NCBI RefSeq assembly: GCF_964204865.1
Contig: NC_135255.1
Location: 9,391,135 to 9,455,134 of the forward strand
Direction: 5' to 3'
Source of the DNA: Styela clava
Taxonomy: Eukaryota > Chordata > Ascidiacea > Stolidobranchia > Styelidae
DNA: 64,000 nucleotides
Shown in pieces: positions 22,894-33,443 of the stretch (position 1 is its first letter; each line of letters begins with the position of its first letter). Below the pieces are notes generated by a model. That model saw only the letters and a program-made list of their open reading frames with translations. It was not told the DNA's origin and made no database searches. The position numbers were made by a program, and so were the translations under genes.

Positions 22894-24138
22894 ATGACTG
22901 GTGGTAAAAGCACTCGCCGTAGGAAGAAGATATCGCATACAAATGTGGTAAATGAGTTGAGTAAACCCAACAGTCCACTTCTGAATGGACATCCAATTAA
23001 TGCGTGCAAAACCATAATCTTTGTTGTTATTCTCGCTTTCATCACACTGGGTTTATACCTTACGTGGTTGTATATCAACTCTCCAATATCGGCTGTTCCT
23101 GTTGATGACATCAAAGTAGTACCGCAATTGTCAACTTGGTTAAACGGAGAAAATACTTTGCTGCAGAATGGAATAAGGTTTTTACCGGAACTAGAAGCAC
23201 CAGAATCGATTGCGACAGATCAAGAAGGGAAATTGTATGCAGGACTTGCAGATGGGAGGATTGTAAAAATATCTGATGACGACAACGGCAATCGAGAGAT
23301 AATTGATTTAACTGAGGGATTCGATTTTGCAGAGAATAGTGAACGTCAAGGAAAACGCCCCCACGGTCTGCGTATAGTGAATTCAACATTGTATTTTGCT
23401 GACGCTGTCCAAGGTGTATTTCAAATAGATTTGAAGACCAGGAAATGGGGTAAAGTGGTCGCTTATAATGATATTAATCCCCATATAAACTACGCAAATG
23501 ATCTGACAATTACCGCGGACGGAACAACAATGTATTTCACTGATATTAGTAAACGGTGGAGTTACACCGACATACAGAAATCGATACTAGAAATGGAGTG
23601 CAGTGGCCGGGTTTTAGAAGTTGATTTAACAACGAATAGCATCACCAAAGTCGTTTTTGAGGGACTGTGTGTTCCAAACGGTATTGAACTGGATCATACA
23701 GAATCCAAGTTGCTTGTTTCAGAAAATAGTCGACGAAGAATAACAGTTATTGACCGAAAGTATGGCAAGATTACGAAGCATGTCCATCTTCCAGGCGGAA
23801 CGGACAATATACGGCGCAGTCATAATGGAGGATATTGGGCACCGGTTCCCTTTTTATCGAGACCTATTTTTGATTTTATTCTGCGTTTTCCAACAATCCG
23901 AAACATATTAGCGAGCATTCTAGACCTCGAGGGGCTTTTAAGTCTACTGGAATGTAATGTGGGCGTTGTCATAAAACTAGATGATAATTTCGAACCTGTT
24001 TATGTATATTACGATATTGAGGGCAAGGTTGCCAGATTCGTTACGCAGGTAACGGAACTCAATAATGGAGACTTGGTCCTTGGTTCGTATTTGGCAAATG
24101 GAATCGTCAAACTCGACAGAAAGTTCATCAATGGGTAA
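22894..24138 (+). CDS. APMAP-like / strictosidine synthase-like membrane protein 1
   Basis: Predicted adipocyte plasma membrane-associated protein (APMAP) family member of 414 residues, close to human APMAP (416). A basic cytosolic N-terminus (KSTRRRKK) precedes one membrane segment at about 41-61, giving a type II anchor. The rest fits the six-bladed strictosidine-synthase beta-propeller facing the ER lumen or cell exterior. Diagnostic blocks are APESIATDQEGKLYAGLADG, ANDLTITADGTTMYFTD, VPNGIELD..LLVSENSRRR and LPGGTDNIRRS.GGYWAP. Human APMAP shows arylesterase activity; the substrate here is unknown. The whole gene is one exon, unlike vertebrate APMAP. ATG 22894 is the first usable in-frame start; the longer frame opens with GTG. 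A TTTATTTTAG acceptor-like site just upstream could mark a 5' UTR intron or trans-splice site. Confidence 0.93.
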   Translation: MTGGKSTRRRKKISHTNVVNELSKPNSPLLNGHPINACKTIIFVVILAFITLGLYLTWLYINSPISAVPVDDIKVVPQLSTWLNGENTLLQNGIRFLPELEAPESIATDQEGKLYAGLADGRIVKISDDDNGNREIIDLTEGFDFAENSERQGKRPHGLRIVNSTLYFADAVQGVFQIDLKTRKWGKVVAYNDINPHINYANDLTITADGTTMYFTDISKRWSYTDIQKSILEMECSGRVLEVDLTTNSITKVVFEGLCVPNGIELDHTESKLLVSENSRRRITVIDRKYGKITKHVHLPGGTDNIRRSHNGGYWAPVPFLSRPIFDFILRFPTIRNILASILDLEGLLSLLECNVGVVIKLDDNFEPVYVYYDIEGKVARFVTQVTELNNGDLVLGSYLANGIVKLDRKFING

Positions 24139-24179
24139 ACCTTGTATGTATTTTCGACAATTCTTATGCCATTGAGGAG

Positions 24180-24185
24180 AATAAA
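24180..24185 (+). terminator. APMAP-1 polyadenylation signal AATAAA
   Basis: Canonical hexamer 42 nt after the stop codon, followed by a T/GT-rich stretch. Confidence 0.8.
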
Positions 24186-26250
24186 ACTATCTTTTAAAAT
24201 GTGTAAATTGTGTCAGCAACACCAGGTGTTTGCAATTTGCGGGTACGTGTCACATTGACATAATTATCTATCTCGAAACCTCAAAGCTTTGCACCGCGGG
24301 ACGCATAATATCAATTGAGCTTAAAATACCAAGAAAGAGAATGAACTTGGAGTTTTCGTGGCGTAGTGAAATGAAATGAACTAGAAGCCGTTTGGAGTGT
24401 ATTATTAAGAATATACAATGCAATGTAGTATTTTTTTTATCAAGCGTCCTGGCATCAAAATCATCAAGGGTCGATTGGTAAATTAGCTTGTGTATTATAT
24501 GTAAATATATATATCTCGAAATATTCAGGAAATTATCAAATACTCTCTTTTTCCTAATGATATATATATTCGTACTACCATCCTTGGTCATAATATGACA
24601 ATAATAGTTATTTTCGGACTATTTTACGTTTATGTTCATGTTTTGTGAAGTATTCCCGCACCAACTAAAATCATTTTAGGCTTCCAACTATGATCCGTGC
24701 TTGATCCGTCGAAATTTTTTTTTTATAAATTTTTTATTCTACTACTAGGTGAATTTTATTTGTGTAGGTATTTCAAAGCTTAGAGATACACGAAAGTATT
24801 TGTCATTACTTCAAAGATAAGTCATTTGATCGAGCGGGAAACAATTTCGCGCACATAATAAACAAACAAAGATTCCAGACAACTATCGTGAACATGCTCT
24901 TACATATCATTGAATATTTCGCGTTTCGCTTCGCTTGCGAAGCTGAGTCTGGTTTTTCTGCAAAGGTGACGTAATGCTCCTTGAGCAGAGCGCTTAAATC
25001 TTGTTTCTTTGTAACACGTGTTCATCGGAGCGATGAGAGTGTGAAACGTTCTCTCAAAATTTTTTGAAATTTCTCTCTTCTTACGGGCGTAAGGTCGAAC
25101 AGTTTGCGGGTACGTCATCTGGGCGCGTTTTAGTAGGAAGACGCGAAAATAAGCTTTTCAAAGAGATATTGGGGGTGTTCCTGGCACGTTTGGTTAACTA
25201 GTCATTACATATTATAAAATGGTACAAAAAGTCGATTGTAACCAGCGGAAAAAGAGGGTTAGTAACTTTGCAGGATATTTCAGTAATTATCGCTCCACTA
25301 TCCGGTTTATGGTATTTTCGACCGATATAGCTTGTAAAATATCAATAAAACTACCCAAAACCTGATCTTTTTGCCGCCACAGGCCGGCGTAGATTACCAC
25401 AATTTCGACCCTCGATGGGTTCGATGTACGACAACAAAATTTCGAGTCGACAACAAAATTTTGAAATGATTTATATAATATGATACAAACTGATATGATT
25501 ATTTTCGTTAGAGATAAAATCCCAGCTCCGACAAGCGTAAATAAACAATCAGGAATCGAAAATTAGGAACCATAATAATTTTATTTTTCGGTCAAACAAA
25601 GAACGTAAATAAACAATATAACTAGAAAAAATATAAGTTTATTTAACAGTATTTTCTATCAATCGGACGGCCACTCTTAGGTCTTATAAATTGCCGACGG
25701 CATTGCACATGCGGCGCTCTGTGCTTCCACAATTTTTTATCAGGAGCTTGTGATAAGCACCTGACATGGTCGATTACGCGTCGCGATCAGACATGTGCGA
25801 TTCCGATTCAATTAAATTCCAATATCGCCAAAACATATTTCCTTCGGACTCCGTTATTCTGTACAGAACTTCTCGTCGTCACATACGGATACAAGAACGT
25901 ACTGATCAACTCAATAACTACTATTCACATGCCCTACCCACATGGACTGGTAACCGAACAAGAGAAATTACTTGCTGGTCTATTCTGTGGCCTCACGACA
26001 TTATATTAAAAGCATTCAGCAATGGTTTAATTTCAAAGCATTCTCTAATTCCTAAGAAGGCATGCTTGTGAAATACTTGGAACTAGAGATTTTTACAGCG
26101 TTACATGTTTTGCGTAAGTAGACCATATATTTACGAGTAGACAGCAGTATCAGACAAAGAAGCCGGCGACAACCGTATTCACGTCGCACGTCACTGCTTT
26201 AATTAACGGGCCACAATCACTTCACGAAAACGACGTCTGTCTTCTGTTAC
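24186..26250. other. Intergenic, no recognisable genes
   Basis: AT-rich sequence with several short frames (for example 24268-24591 minus and 25766-26071 plus) that match no family and lack splice context. Nothing supportable is present. Dense transposon remains begin at about 26255. Confidence 0.45.
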
Positions 26251-26254
26251 AAGC

Positions 26255-26450
26255 TTGGCGGTGTGGATCATCGCGAGGGATGATTATGTGCAGGATTGCT
26301 GGATGCTGGGCTCCTCACCACCGTAGGTTGGTTACGGCTTCCGCTACCTGATCTACCATCAACACCATGCATCTAAAACAAATTAGCCTACTGACTAACT
26401 AATCCCATACCCGACATGGACTGGTAACCGGACGAGAGGCCGTGTAAAGA
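26255..26450 (+). mobile_element. 5'-deleted tRNA-derived SINE copy
   Basis: The sequence matches the body of the complete SINE at 52274-52613: GGATGATTATGTGC, GGTTACGGCTTCC, and the tail segment ending GGTAACCGGACGAGAGGCCG. Most of the tRNA-like head with its A and B boxes is missing, leaving only GCGGTGTGG, so the copy cannot be transcribed from an internal promoter. Confidence 0.78.
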
Positions 26451-26473
26451 TTTTCGGGTTCTTGATTTCTAAT

Positions 26474-26569
26474 CAGCCTATAGCAATAACCCTCATGAGT
26501 TTACCCTAATTTCAGTTGAAATTATAAAAACAAACTTAATTACCCATGAGGGTTATTGCTATAAGCCTG
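26474..26569. repeat. Short perfect-stem hairpin
   Basis: TATAGCAATAACCCTCATG (ending 26497) is repeated as its reverse complement starting at 26545. Arms of about 24 nt have one indel, with a loop of about 47 nt. This may be a small MITE, or the two ends of an internally deleted element. Confidence 0.8.
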
Positions 26570-26639
26570 TTTAGTATAACTATCGATGACTTCACCAAGA
26601 TATGTTAAAGAATCAATGGCATAGCCTAACTCGTTTAGA

Positions 26640-26922
26640 GGCAGCTGAGATGTGGTTCTATCGACGAATGCTTCGAATTTGATGGACAGAGAAAGCGTCA
26701 AATGCCGAAGAAGAATGCAGGTTGCATGGTCGCTTGCTGATGCGGACCATCAAGGAAAGGCATGGCCGATTTTTTGGACAGCCAGAGGTAGGCCAAGAAT
26801 AAGGATGCTAGACTGGATGTGCAGGGCAATAGGTGTCAACAATACCAGCGAACTCAGAAGAAAGACAATGCACCGAAGCTTATGGAGACCATGATTTCAT
26901 CTACGGCATGAACATGCCATTA
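26640..26922 (+). pseudogene. LINE reverse transcriptase C-terminal fragment
   Basis: A broken frame reads AAEMWFYRRMLRI-stop-WTEKASNAEE, then after a frameshift RGRPRIRMLDWMCRAIGV. This is the typical C-terminal tail of endonuclease/reverse-transcriptase LINEs, with the (W)YRRMLRISWTEK and GRPR blocks. It contains a stop and a frameshift and was later split by the hAT insertion at 26931. The upstream RT core is absent. Confidence 0.75.
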
Positions 26923-28114
26923 TACTAGAACAGTGTTTCCCAACCTGAGTCCGCAGTCTCAAATGAGTCCGCGGAGCGCTTGAACGAGTCCGCAACGAGC
27001 CAGAAATTCAGCCACGTTGCGATTTACGTTAGAATTTACATAAAACATAAAAAGCAAGTTTAGTAACATAACATTAATCGAGTCAATAATTACTGGTTAC
27101 TGAGTATATCTGGGCATATATTCGAATATTCAACTATTAGAATAGCAATTTACTATTCGAAAATTTGGTAACAGGTGACGCGATAGGTCACTTGCGCTTA
27201 ATCAGACAATTGGGTTTCACGGTGACCGTGCATTTGAACCCACGTACATTTGAACCCATGTGTATATCCGCGGGTTCAATCTATATGCGGGTGCTAAAAC
27301 CCATGGGTTAGGGTTAGTATGGGTTCAAATATCCGTAAAACAGAAAAAAATTTCCATAGGTGCAATAGTATGCAGGTGCAATTGTCGTGGGTTTAAATGT
27401 AATGGAACCGGATTTCACAACTCACTTGCGGATTTCCGACGAAAACACGAATCTGCACACGCTTCGATAAATACTTAAGTTGTGTCGCGAGTTCTCACAA
27501 CGAGGAATAATTTTTTTTTCTGGTTGGTGTCAATGGTGGCAACCCAAATTTTCTAAATTGAAAAGCGGCAGTACAAAACACTTAAAATAAAACGAAGAAC
27601 ACCATAAGTTTTGTTTTATGATGGTCCGCGACCGATTAAAAACGCTTTTTTTTACATTGCAAATCGCAAAATTTTTGGTTGCTACCGTACCAGGGCATTT
27701 CCCCCTAGGATTCTTTGCTTTACTGCCTCCACATTGGTACGTACAGTAGTGCCGTAGGTGTTGTACGAACAGCTCAGATTTGACGAATTCACAAAAATAC
27801 GAATCAAAACAAAATATAATCGGGCACTTTACCACGCATTTTAGTGTTCACGGATTGTCATCATTTTCTGAATAGTAATACTTTTATTTTGTCAACACAA
27901 CCGCAGATTAAAAGGATCACAATAAAATTACAAGAGAGCTATGCTCAAATATATGGACACGTAGAGTCACATAAATTTGATGACGTCATAGCGAAAAAAA
28001 AAGTAATAGCCTTCTGGAGAAAATTTTTATCTTTCACCACTAAAAATTTCAAAGCAATTGGTCCAGTATTCGAAGAGAAAAGCGACTTTTTAAAAACGTG
28101 TCAAGCGGTACTGA

Positions 28115-28770
28115 GTTAGCAGTCAGGCAGCATCTTACCTGTACACTGTAGGCCATATACGGTAATTGATCACAGAACAGTTGTTCCCTTGCAAATTTTA
28201 TGTTGTTTACACTTTAGGACAGATAATTGATCACAGAACAATTCTTCCCTTTCAAATTTTATGTTGTTTCCAGTAGACTCTCATCAAAATAAACAAATAT
28301 AGTAGGCTACAAGTGCTACAACGCTTGCATTACTGCACTGGTAGGACCGTGAAAGAATAAGTTACGGTAATTTCATTGTGGTAAGACACCGGTACCGGCA
28401 CCAGTACCAGTATCGTACTTACGTACTGAGCTACCAGTACCGGTTAGCAGTCAGCCAGCATCTTACCTGTACACTGTAGGCCATATACGGTAATTGATCA
28501 CAGAACAGTTGTTCCCTTGCAAATTTTATGTTGTTTACACTTTAGGACAGATAATTGATCACAGAACAATTCTTCCCTTTCAAATTTTATGTTGTTTCCA
28601 GTAGACTCTCATCAAAATAAACAAATATAGTAGGCTACAAGTGCTACAACGCTTGCATTACTGCACTGGTAGAACCGTGAAAGAATAAGTTACGGTAATT
28701 TCCTTGTGGTAAGACACCGGTACCGGCACCAGTACCAGTAGCGTACTTACGTACTGAGCTACCAGTACCG
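28115..28770 (+). repeat. Recent 328-bp tandem duplication
   Basis: Unit 28115-28442 is repeated from 28443 with only about four substitutions by eye, for example CAGTCAGGCAG versus CAGTCAGCCAG. Each unit carries two internal copies of ATTGATCACAGAACA followed by TTTTATGTTGTTT. Each ends in a GGTACCGG/CCAGTACC-rich block that is itself palindromic. The low divergence indicates a recent event or gene conversion. Confidence 0.9.
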
Positions 28771-28974
28771 GTACCGAACCTGTAGGTCTGATATTCCGTT
28801 CCGCATACGATAGGCTATAAAACTTGCATTGCAGCATTAGTAATACCGCGGAAGGAATAAGTCAATTAATTTCACTGCGTTACGGCACCGGTATGGCAAC
28901 TTACCAGAACCGACCTACAGTAGCTGAAGTACTGAGCAAGACAATCGATCGCGAAACCGCTTGAAATAAGTGTA

Positions 28975-29235
28975 AAACAGTGTTCCCATGAGTAAAAATA
29001 AATACCGCGAAATTTTGTATGAAATATCATATCTCATAGGATTCATATAAAATTTAAGAATAAACAAAAGTAATAGCCTTCTAGCGAAAAAATTAATCTT
29101 TAACCACTGAAAATTTCAAAGCAATTGGTCCAGTATTCGAAGAGAAAAGCGACTTTTTAAAAACGTGTCAAAGAACAACAACAACAACAACATAATATTG
29201 AAACGATCGTTATGTCCACTACGTGTCCAAAAAAT
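28975..29235 (+). repeat. Dispersed 'TAATAGCCTTCTAGCG' repeat, long copy with (AAC)n
   Basis: It starts near GTGTTCCCATGAG, passes GCGAAATTTTG and TAATAGCCTTCTAGCG, and ends in ACGTGTCAAAG, an (AAC)n run, then ATCGTTATGTCCACTACGTG. The upstream half matches 55540-55620, so the family unit is about 250 bp. Confidence 0.75.
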
Positions 29236-30574
29236 AAACCATGGCGATGAATATGTATTTTGATTTACTAATATACCTTAAATATTTTTACTAAGTAAGT
29301 ACTAAATCAAGTTGTATTTTTATAGCAGATAGTAGGATTTTTCTAACGGCGATAACAAATTCGCAAGATCGCAAAAACTAAGTATAATTGGACAATATAT
29401 CCACATTATTAGATTCACAGATTGCCATTGTATTTTAGAGAAGTAATGCTTTCATCTTGTCGTAATTCGACGCAACCGCGAATTATCATGAACACAATTA
29501 AGTTAAAATAGGAATACATCTTAAATTCTCGTCGTTGTCATGGATTGAATATTGTGCGACAGAAAAGGCCATTGTTGAAATTCGTTAAAATTCTGTTGTG
29601 TTCGATTTTATTGCCTGTTCACACGGTTGCAATAAACGCACCTTGAGTCCGCAAAGGGTTTCACAGGTGAAAAAATAGTCCGCGATCAAAAAAGGTTGGG
29701 AAACGCTGTACTAGAAGAAGAAGGTATAACTCGCTGTTGCAGACATTGCAGCATATAGATACCAAGGTATATATAGATCTGTTGTATGCGGATATCTATG
29801 GAACCTACGACCACGATAGCGGGATTGCAAGCCAAAAAATTCACCAAAGTCAATTTGTTGACCTATTATCCGCAATTCGGCCGCAGCATATCGGCATATA
29901 ATAGTTACGTCGCTCGTCTTTCGGTGATTAGCGTTAAATTCGCGTATTTAAATTTTTTTTATTTTTGTGTCTGGGTCACATTTTTAACCGAGGAAATATA
30001 ATTATATCATGTTTCAAGATATTTAATCCATAAAACTCCCACAAAGTCGTGCATACAAATTTTAACGGCATGTGAGTGATAATATATATATTCGAGTTTC
30101 GTCTCGGAATCAAGACGAAAATTGGCCGTGATCTGCGGTATGATTATGACGTAAAAATAATAATTGAGCAGCCGTATTGGGCCCTTCTCATTACTGCAAT
30201 ATAAAATCATACACCCAATGTTCCGAATAACGGCACCGATAGCGCATGACAATGACGTAATGTTACATTGGGAGTTGGTCTGCAGAAATCGCTTAGTTAC
30301 TATCACAGTGACTATAACGTCACCGCTAACGCTTGTTGTGGAGTGGGGCTGGGGGAGTGGTCTATGTGTGTTCTTCAGCTCTTAACAACATTTTTAGCGA
30401 TAATACGAATGGACATAATTTAAACTGGATTTTGGATTAATACGGGTAAATGTACCTGAATTGTTTATTATTTGTCATTATTTATCTATGTAGCCTATTG
30501 TATACCGTACTTAAAAGCCCCAATTAAATGTATTCCAGTATCAGAGTATTCAGGTATTGGAAATGCAGCAATGA

Positions 30575-30907
30575 AGGATAGGATAGGATTTACATATTTA
30601 TCCCGGGGGAGAGGAAAGTCAATAAGACGGCTTATCCATATGGCGAACCACGGCCTCTCGTCCGGTTACCATTCCAAGTCGGGTATGGGATTAGTTATAT
30701 TGTTTGTTTTTGGAAGCATGGACTTGGTGGTGGAGGAAGCCGTGACCGACCAGCGGTTACGTGAACCACCCAACGACGACGAGGAGTTCAGCAATCCTCT
30801 CGCACATAACCATCCCTGCATGGGATGCGAACCCACGCAGAGTAATTAGAGGTGCGGTGGCGAGCGTATTCCTAACGCTTAGCCCGTTGAGCCACACCGT
30901 CGCGCCC
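30575..30907 (-). mobile_element. tRNA-derived SINE, minus orientation
   Basis: Reverse complement of the SINE at 52274-52613 along almost its whole length. It starts with the tRNA-like head at about 30907 and runs to a GGATAGGATAGG-complement tail near 30576. The B-box region at 30823-30833 reads GGTTCGCATCC because of an 8-nt deletion relative to the other copy. The pol III promoter is therefore probably impaired. Confidence 0.85.
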
Positions 30908-30909
30908 GT

Positions 30910-31740
30910 AAGACTCAGAATGTAAGATATAATAATAGTTTACTGGTTTAGACATCGAATATATTAAATAATACAATAACTCAGTTACATGAGTTAAATA
31001 TACGAGTAGTTGAAGACTCATATGTCACTTAATCACAGGTATCACTTAATATTGGAATTTAGTGGAAGTTGCATATCCTGTTATCAGAATTCAGGAATTA
31101 CTGAAATATAGAACAGTGGAATAACAAACTATTCTAGTATTCATATATCTGGATTTTGACATCCTTAATCCGATAATCTTTTAATCCTAATCACACACTC
31201 TAATACACAGATGCACAGCGAATACCAATGTTTTGAATTTCATGTTTTTCTCTTTCATGGCGTACATTTGGACGTTCCTACTTGTTTATATCATCACCAT
31301 GCATGTGTGCAAGTTTATAAATTTTGTGCACAGCAAATTTGAAATGTATTGTATGGCAGGCTATAGCTATATGATTGACTATTTAATTTTTAAAATTATT
31401 TAAAAACATTAAGAGTTTAATTTGTCTTTGTCTTGACCAGGATAGTGAAAAATAGAAATATAATATCAGCACCTGCATTTGCGAGTGTGATGAGGTTAAT
31501 AATCAAATTAATGAAAAAAAATGCCCCAAATTACCTAGTTGTTGTCATTATTTCTTATTATTTTGTGTTCTAACTAACAGCTTCTCTGAAGTTATGAAAA
31601 AAAAAACACATGTATTAATGGATTATAATTTCTAAGCAAGATATGGCTGTGGTTCAATTCCCATGATACGTTTGAAAATTACATTAGGATATAATTGGAG
31701 GCTCTTTTATTATTGACTTTTCATCATTGTTCACTCTTTC
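30910..31740. other. Promoter/5' UTR region of the GPAT-like gene
   Basis: AT-rich, without recognisable exons. A candidate acceptor TCACTCTTTCAG ends at 31742, just before the coding exon, which suggests an untranslated first exon somewhere to the left or a trans-splice acceptor. The cap site is not visible. Confidence 0.4.
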
Positions 31741-31778
31741 AGATTTTTTTTTATGATTTTCTAAAATATGTGAATAGA

Positions 31779-33278
31779 ATGGTTTTGGAAACATTATTGG
31801 CATTGGTATATCTACCATTTCACTATCTCCCTCAAATTTTTATGACTGTGGCTCTACTGGTCATTGTTCCTGCTTTATTTGGTAGGGAATGGGGAATTCG
31901 AAGAGCTTATGTAAAGTTACTAATGAAGTTATTTGACTGGACGACTAGAAGAATCGACAGAGAAAAGGATACTAAATTTGTTCCATCAAGTGCAGAAAAA
32001 ATCATTGATGCTGAAAATCCGATCACTGCATTAGGCAGTCAAAAAGACATGATGGAAGAAAACTATAAGTTTAGGTTGGAAGACATAACATTCTTTATTA
32101 AGAGTGGAATTGAAGCAGTTATTGATGATGAAGTTACAAAACGTTTTAGAGCCGAGGAACTTCCATCTTGGAATTTGATGACGCGTACCAACATGAGATA
32201 TCACTATATCAGCGTACGATTGTCCATCATGTGGTTTCTTGGTTTGATTTTGAGGTACTGTTTTCTTTTTCCGTTAAGAGTTACCATGACAGTTATTGGA
32301 TTACTCTGGATGGCCGTTTCTATGATCCCACTCTCCATGATGACAGATTCAAGTTTAAAGCGCAGGATAGTTTATTTTGCCAATATTGTTGCTTTTCGAA
32401 TTTGCTGCAGAGCTTTCTCTGCTGTGATAACATATCACGATGAGCAATATATGCCAAAATCTAGTGGTATCTGTGTGGCGAATCATACTACAACTTTAGA
32501 TGTTTGTTTGTTGATGCAACATCGACCATACGCAGTCTTGGGACAGATTCATGGTGGATTTTTGGGTTATTTTGAAAGGACATTATCAAAGTGTACAAAT
32601 CATGTGTGGTTTGAGCGATCGGAAGTTCGCGAGAGGAGCTTCGTTGTTCGACGAGTGAAAGAGCATCTCGATGATCCAAATAATTACCCCATTTTGCTCT
32701 TTCCTGAAGGGACCTGCATCAACAATACGTCTGTTATGATGTTCAAGAAAGGCACTTTCGAGATACCTGCAACTATATTTCCAGTGGCAATAAAATATAA
32801 TCCATGGTTTGGAGATGCTTTCTGGAACAGTAGCAAACATAGCATGCTTCAATACCTTGCTGTTGTTATGACAAGCTGGGCAATAGTAGCAGACGTTTGG
32901 TATTTACCAGCAATGGAGAAACTACCTGACGAAGATGCATTGCATTTTGCCGAAAGAGTGAAGTCAGTCATTGCAAGGAAAGGTGGGTTAGTTGACTGTG
33001 AATTTGATGGCCAACTCAAGCGAGCGATGATAAAGTCGTCGTACATGGAACAAAATAGAAAAATCTATAGTGATATCTTGAAAAGAGATAAAGAAGCTCC
33101 TTCCACATCTCAGGAACATGATGACCAGTCGGAATCAGTTTTCAATGGAACTCCTCCATTTAGCATCGGTGGTACTGAAGTAAAGAAGTCTCCTCCAGAA
33201 GATGATGAAGAAGAAATTAGCAAGGCTTCAGAGGAGATTATTCCAAGGAAAGAGGAAAACAATAGTAAATCATCTTAA
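31779..33278 (+). CDS. Glycerol-3-phosphate acyltransferase, GPAT3/4 type
   Basis: Acyl-CoA:glycerol-3-phosphate sn-1 acyltransferase of the ER membrane, the first step to lysophosphatidate for phospholipids and triacylglycerol. Single coding exon, 499 residues (human GPAT4 456); the extra length is an acidic, low-complexity C-tail from about residue 440. Hydrophobic segments lie at about 10-35 and 150-200. PlsC motifs: NHTTTLD (H-x4-D catalytic pair), GQIHGG, FPEGTCINNT and PVAIKY. DDEVTKRFRAEELPSWN is a GPAT3/4 signature. ATG 31779 gives the family N-terminus; the upstream extension opens with TTG and runs across a likely acceptor at 31742. Vertebrate GPAT3/4 genes have many introns, so this copy has lost them or is a retrocopy. 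SPTLC2 follows on the same strand. Confidence 0.95.
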   Translation: MVLETLLALVYLPFHYLPQIFMTVALLVIVPALFGREWGIRRAYVKLLMKLFDWTTRRIDREKDTKFVPSSAEKIIDAENPITALGSQKDMMEENYKFRLEDITFFIKSGIEAVIDDEVTKRFRAEELPSWNLMTRTNMRYHYISVRLSIMWFLGLILRYCFLFPLRVTMTVIGLLWMAVSMIPLSMMTDSSLKRRIVYFANIVAFRICCRAFSAVITYHDEQYMPKSSGICVANHTTTLDVCLLMQHRPYAVLGQIHGGFLGYFERTLSKCTNHVWFERSEVRERSFVVRRVKEHLDDPNNYPILLFPEGTCINNTSVMMFKKGTFEIPATIFPVAIKYNPWFGDAFWNSSKHSMLQYLAVVMTSWAIVADVWYLPAMEKLPDEDALHFAERVKSVIARKGGLVDCEFDGQLKRAMIKSSYMEQNRKIYSDILKRDKEAPSTSQEHDDQSESVFNGTPPFSIGGTEVKKSPPEDDEEEISKASEEIIPRKEENNSKSS

Positions 33279-33437
33279 CAAATCGACTTGTTAATCATAG
33301 TTTATTAATTCCTCAGTTGTTATACTGTGCTAAGCAGATTGTCTGTGTGTTTCCAATTAGTCTATTGACATTTTGGAAATTGGCAGACAAAATTTTTTGA
33401 ATTCATTCAATCCAAATTTGGTATTGCACACTGTCTA

Positions 33438-33443
33438 AATAAA
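33438..33443 (+). terminator. GPAT-like gene polyadenylation signal AATAAA
   Basis: Canonical hexamer about 160 nt after the stop codon; it is the first in the 3' flank. Confidence 0.7.

Larger units (their letters stand above)
26923..29716. mobile_element. Composite 2.8-kb hAT element with perfect target duplication
   Basis: Termini CAGTGTTTCCCAACC (from 26931) and GGTTGGGAAACGCTG (to 29708) are inverted repeats with one mismatch. The 8-bp duplication TACTAGAA (26923-26930, 29709-29716) is perfect. Subterminal regions repeat GAGTCCGC motifs at both ends. No transposase is visible. Inside lie two copies of the TAATAGCC repeat (27930-28110, 28975-29235) and a 328-bp tandem duplication (28115-28770). 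It inserted into a LINE remnant. Confidence 0.9.

Noticed and set aside
31695-31778. Longer N-terminus for the GPAT-like protein
   Set aside because: It opens with TTG and runs through a strong acceptor at 31742; the residues do not fit the family.
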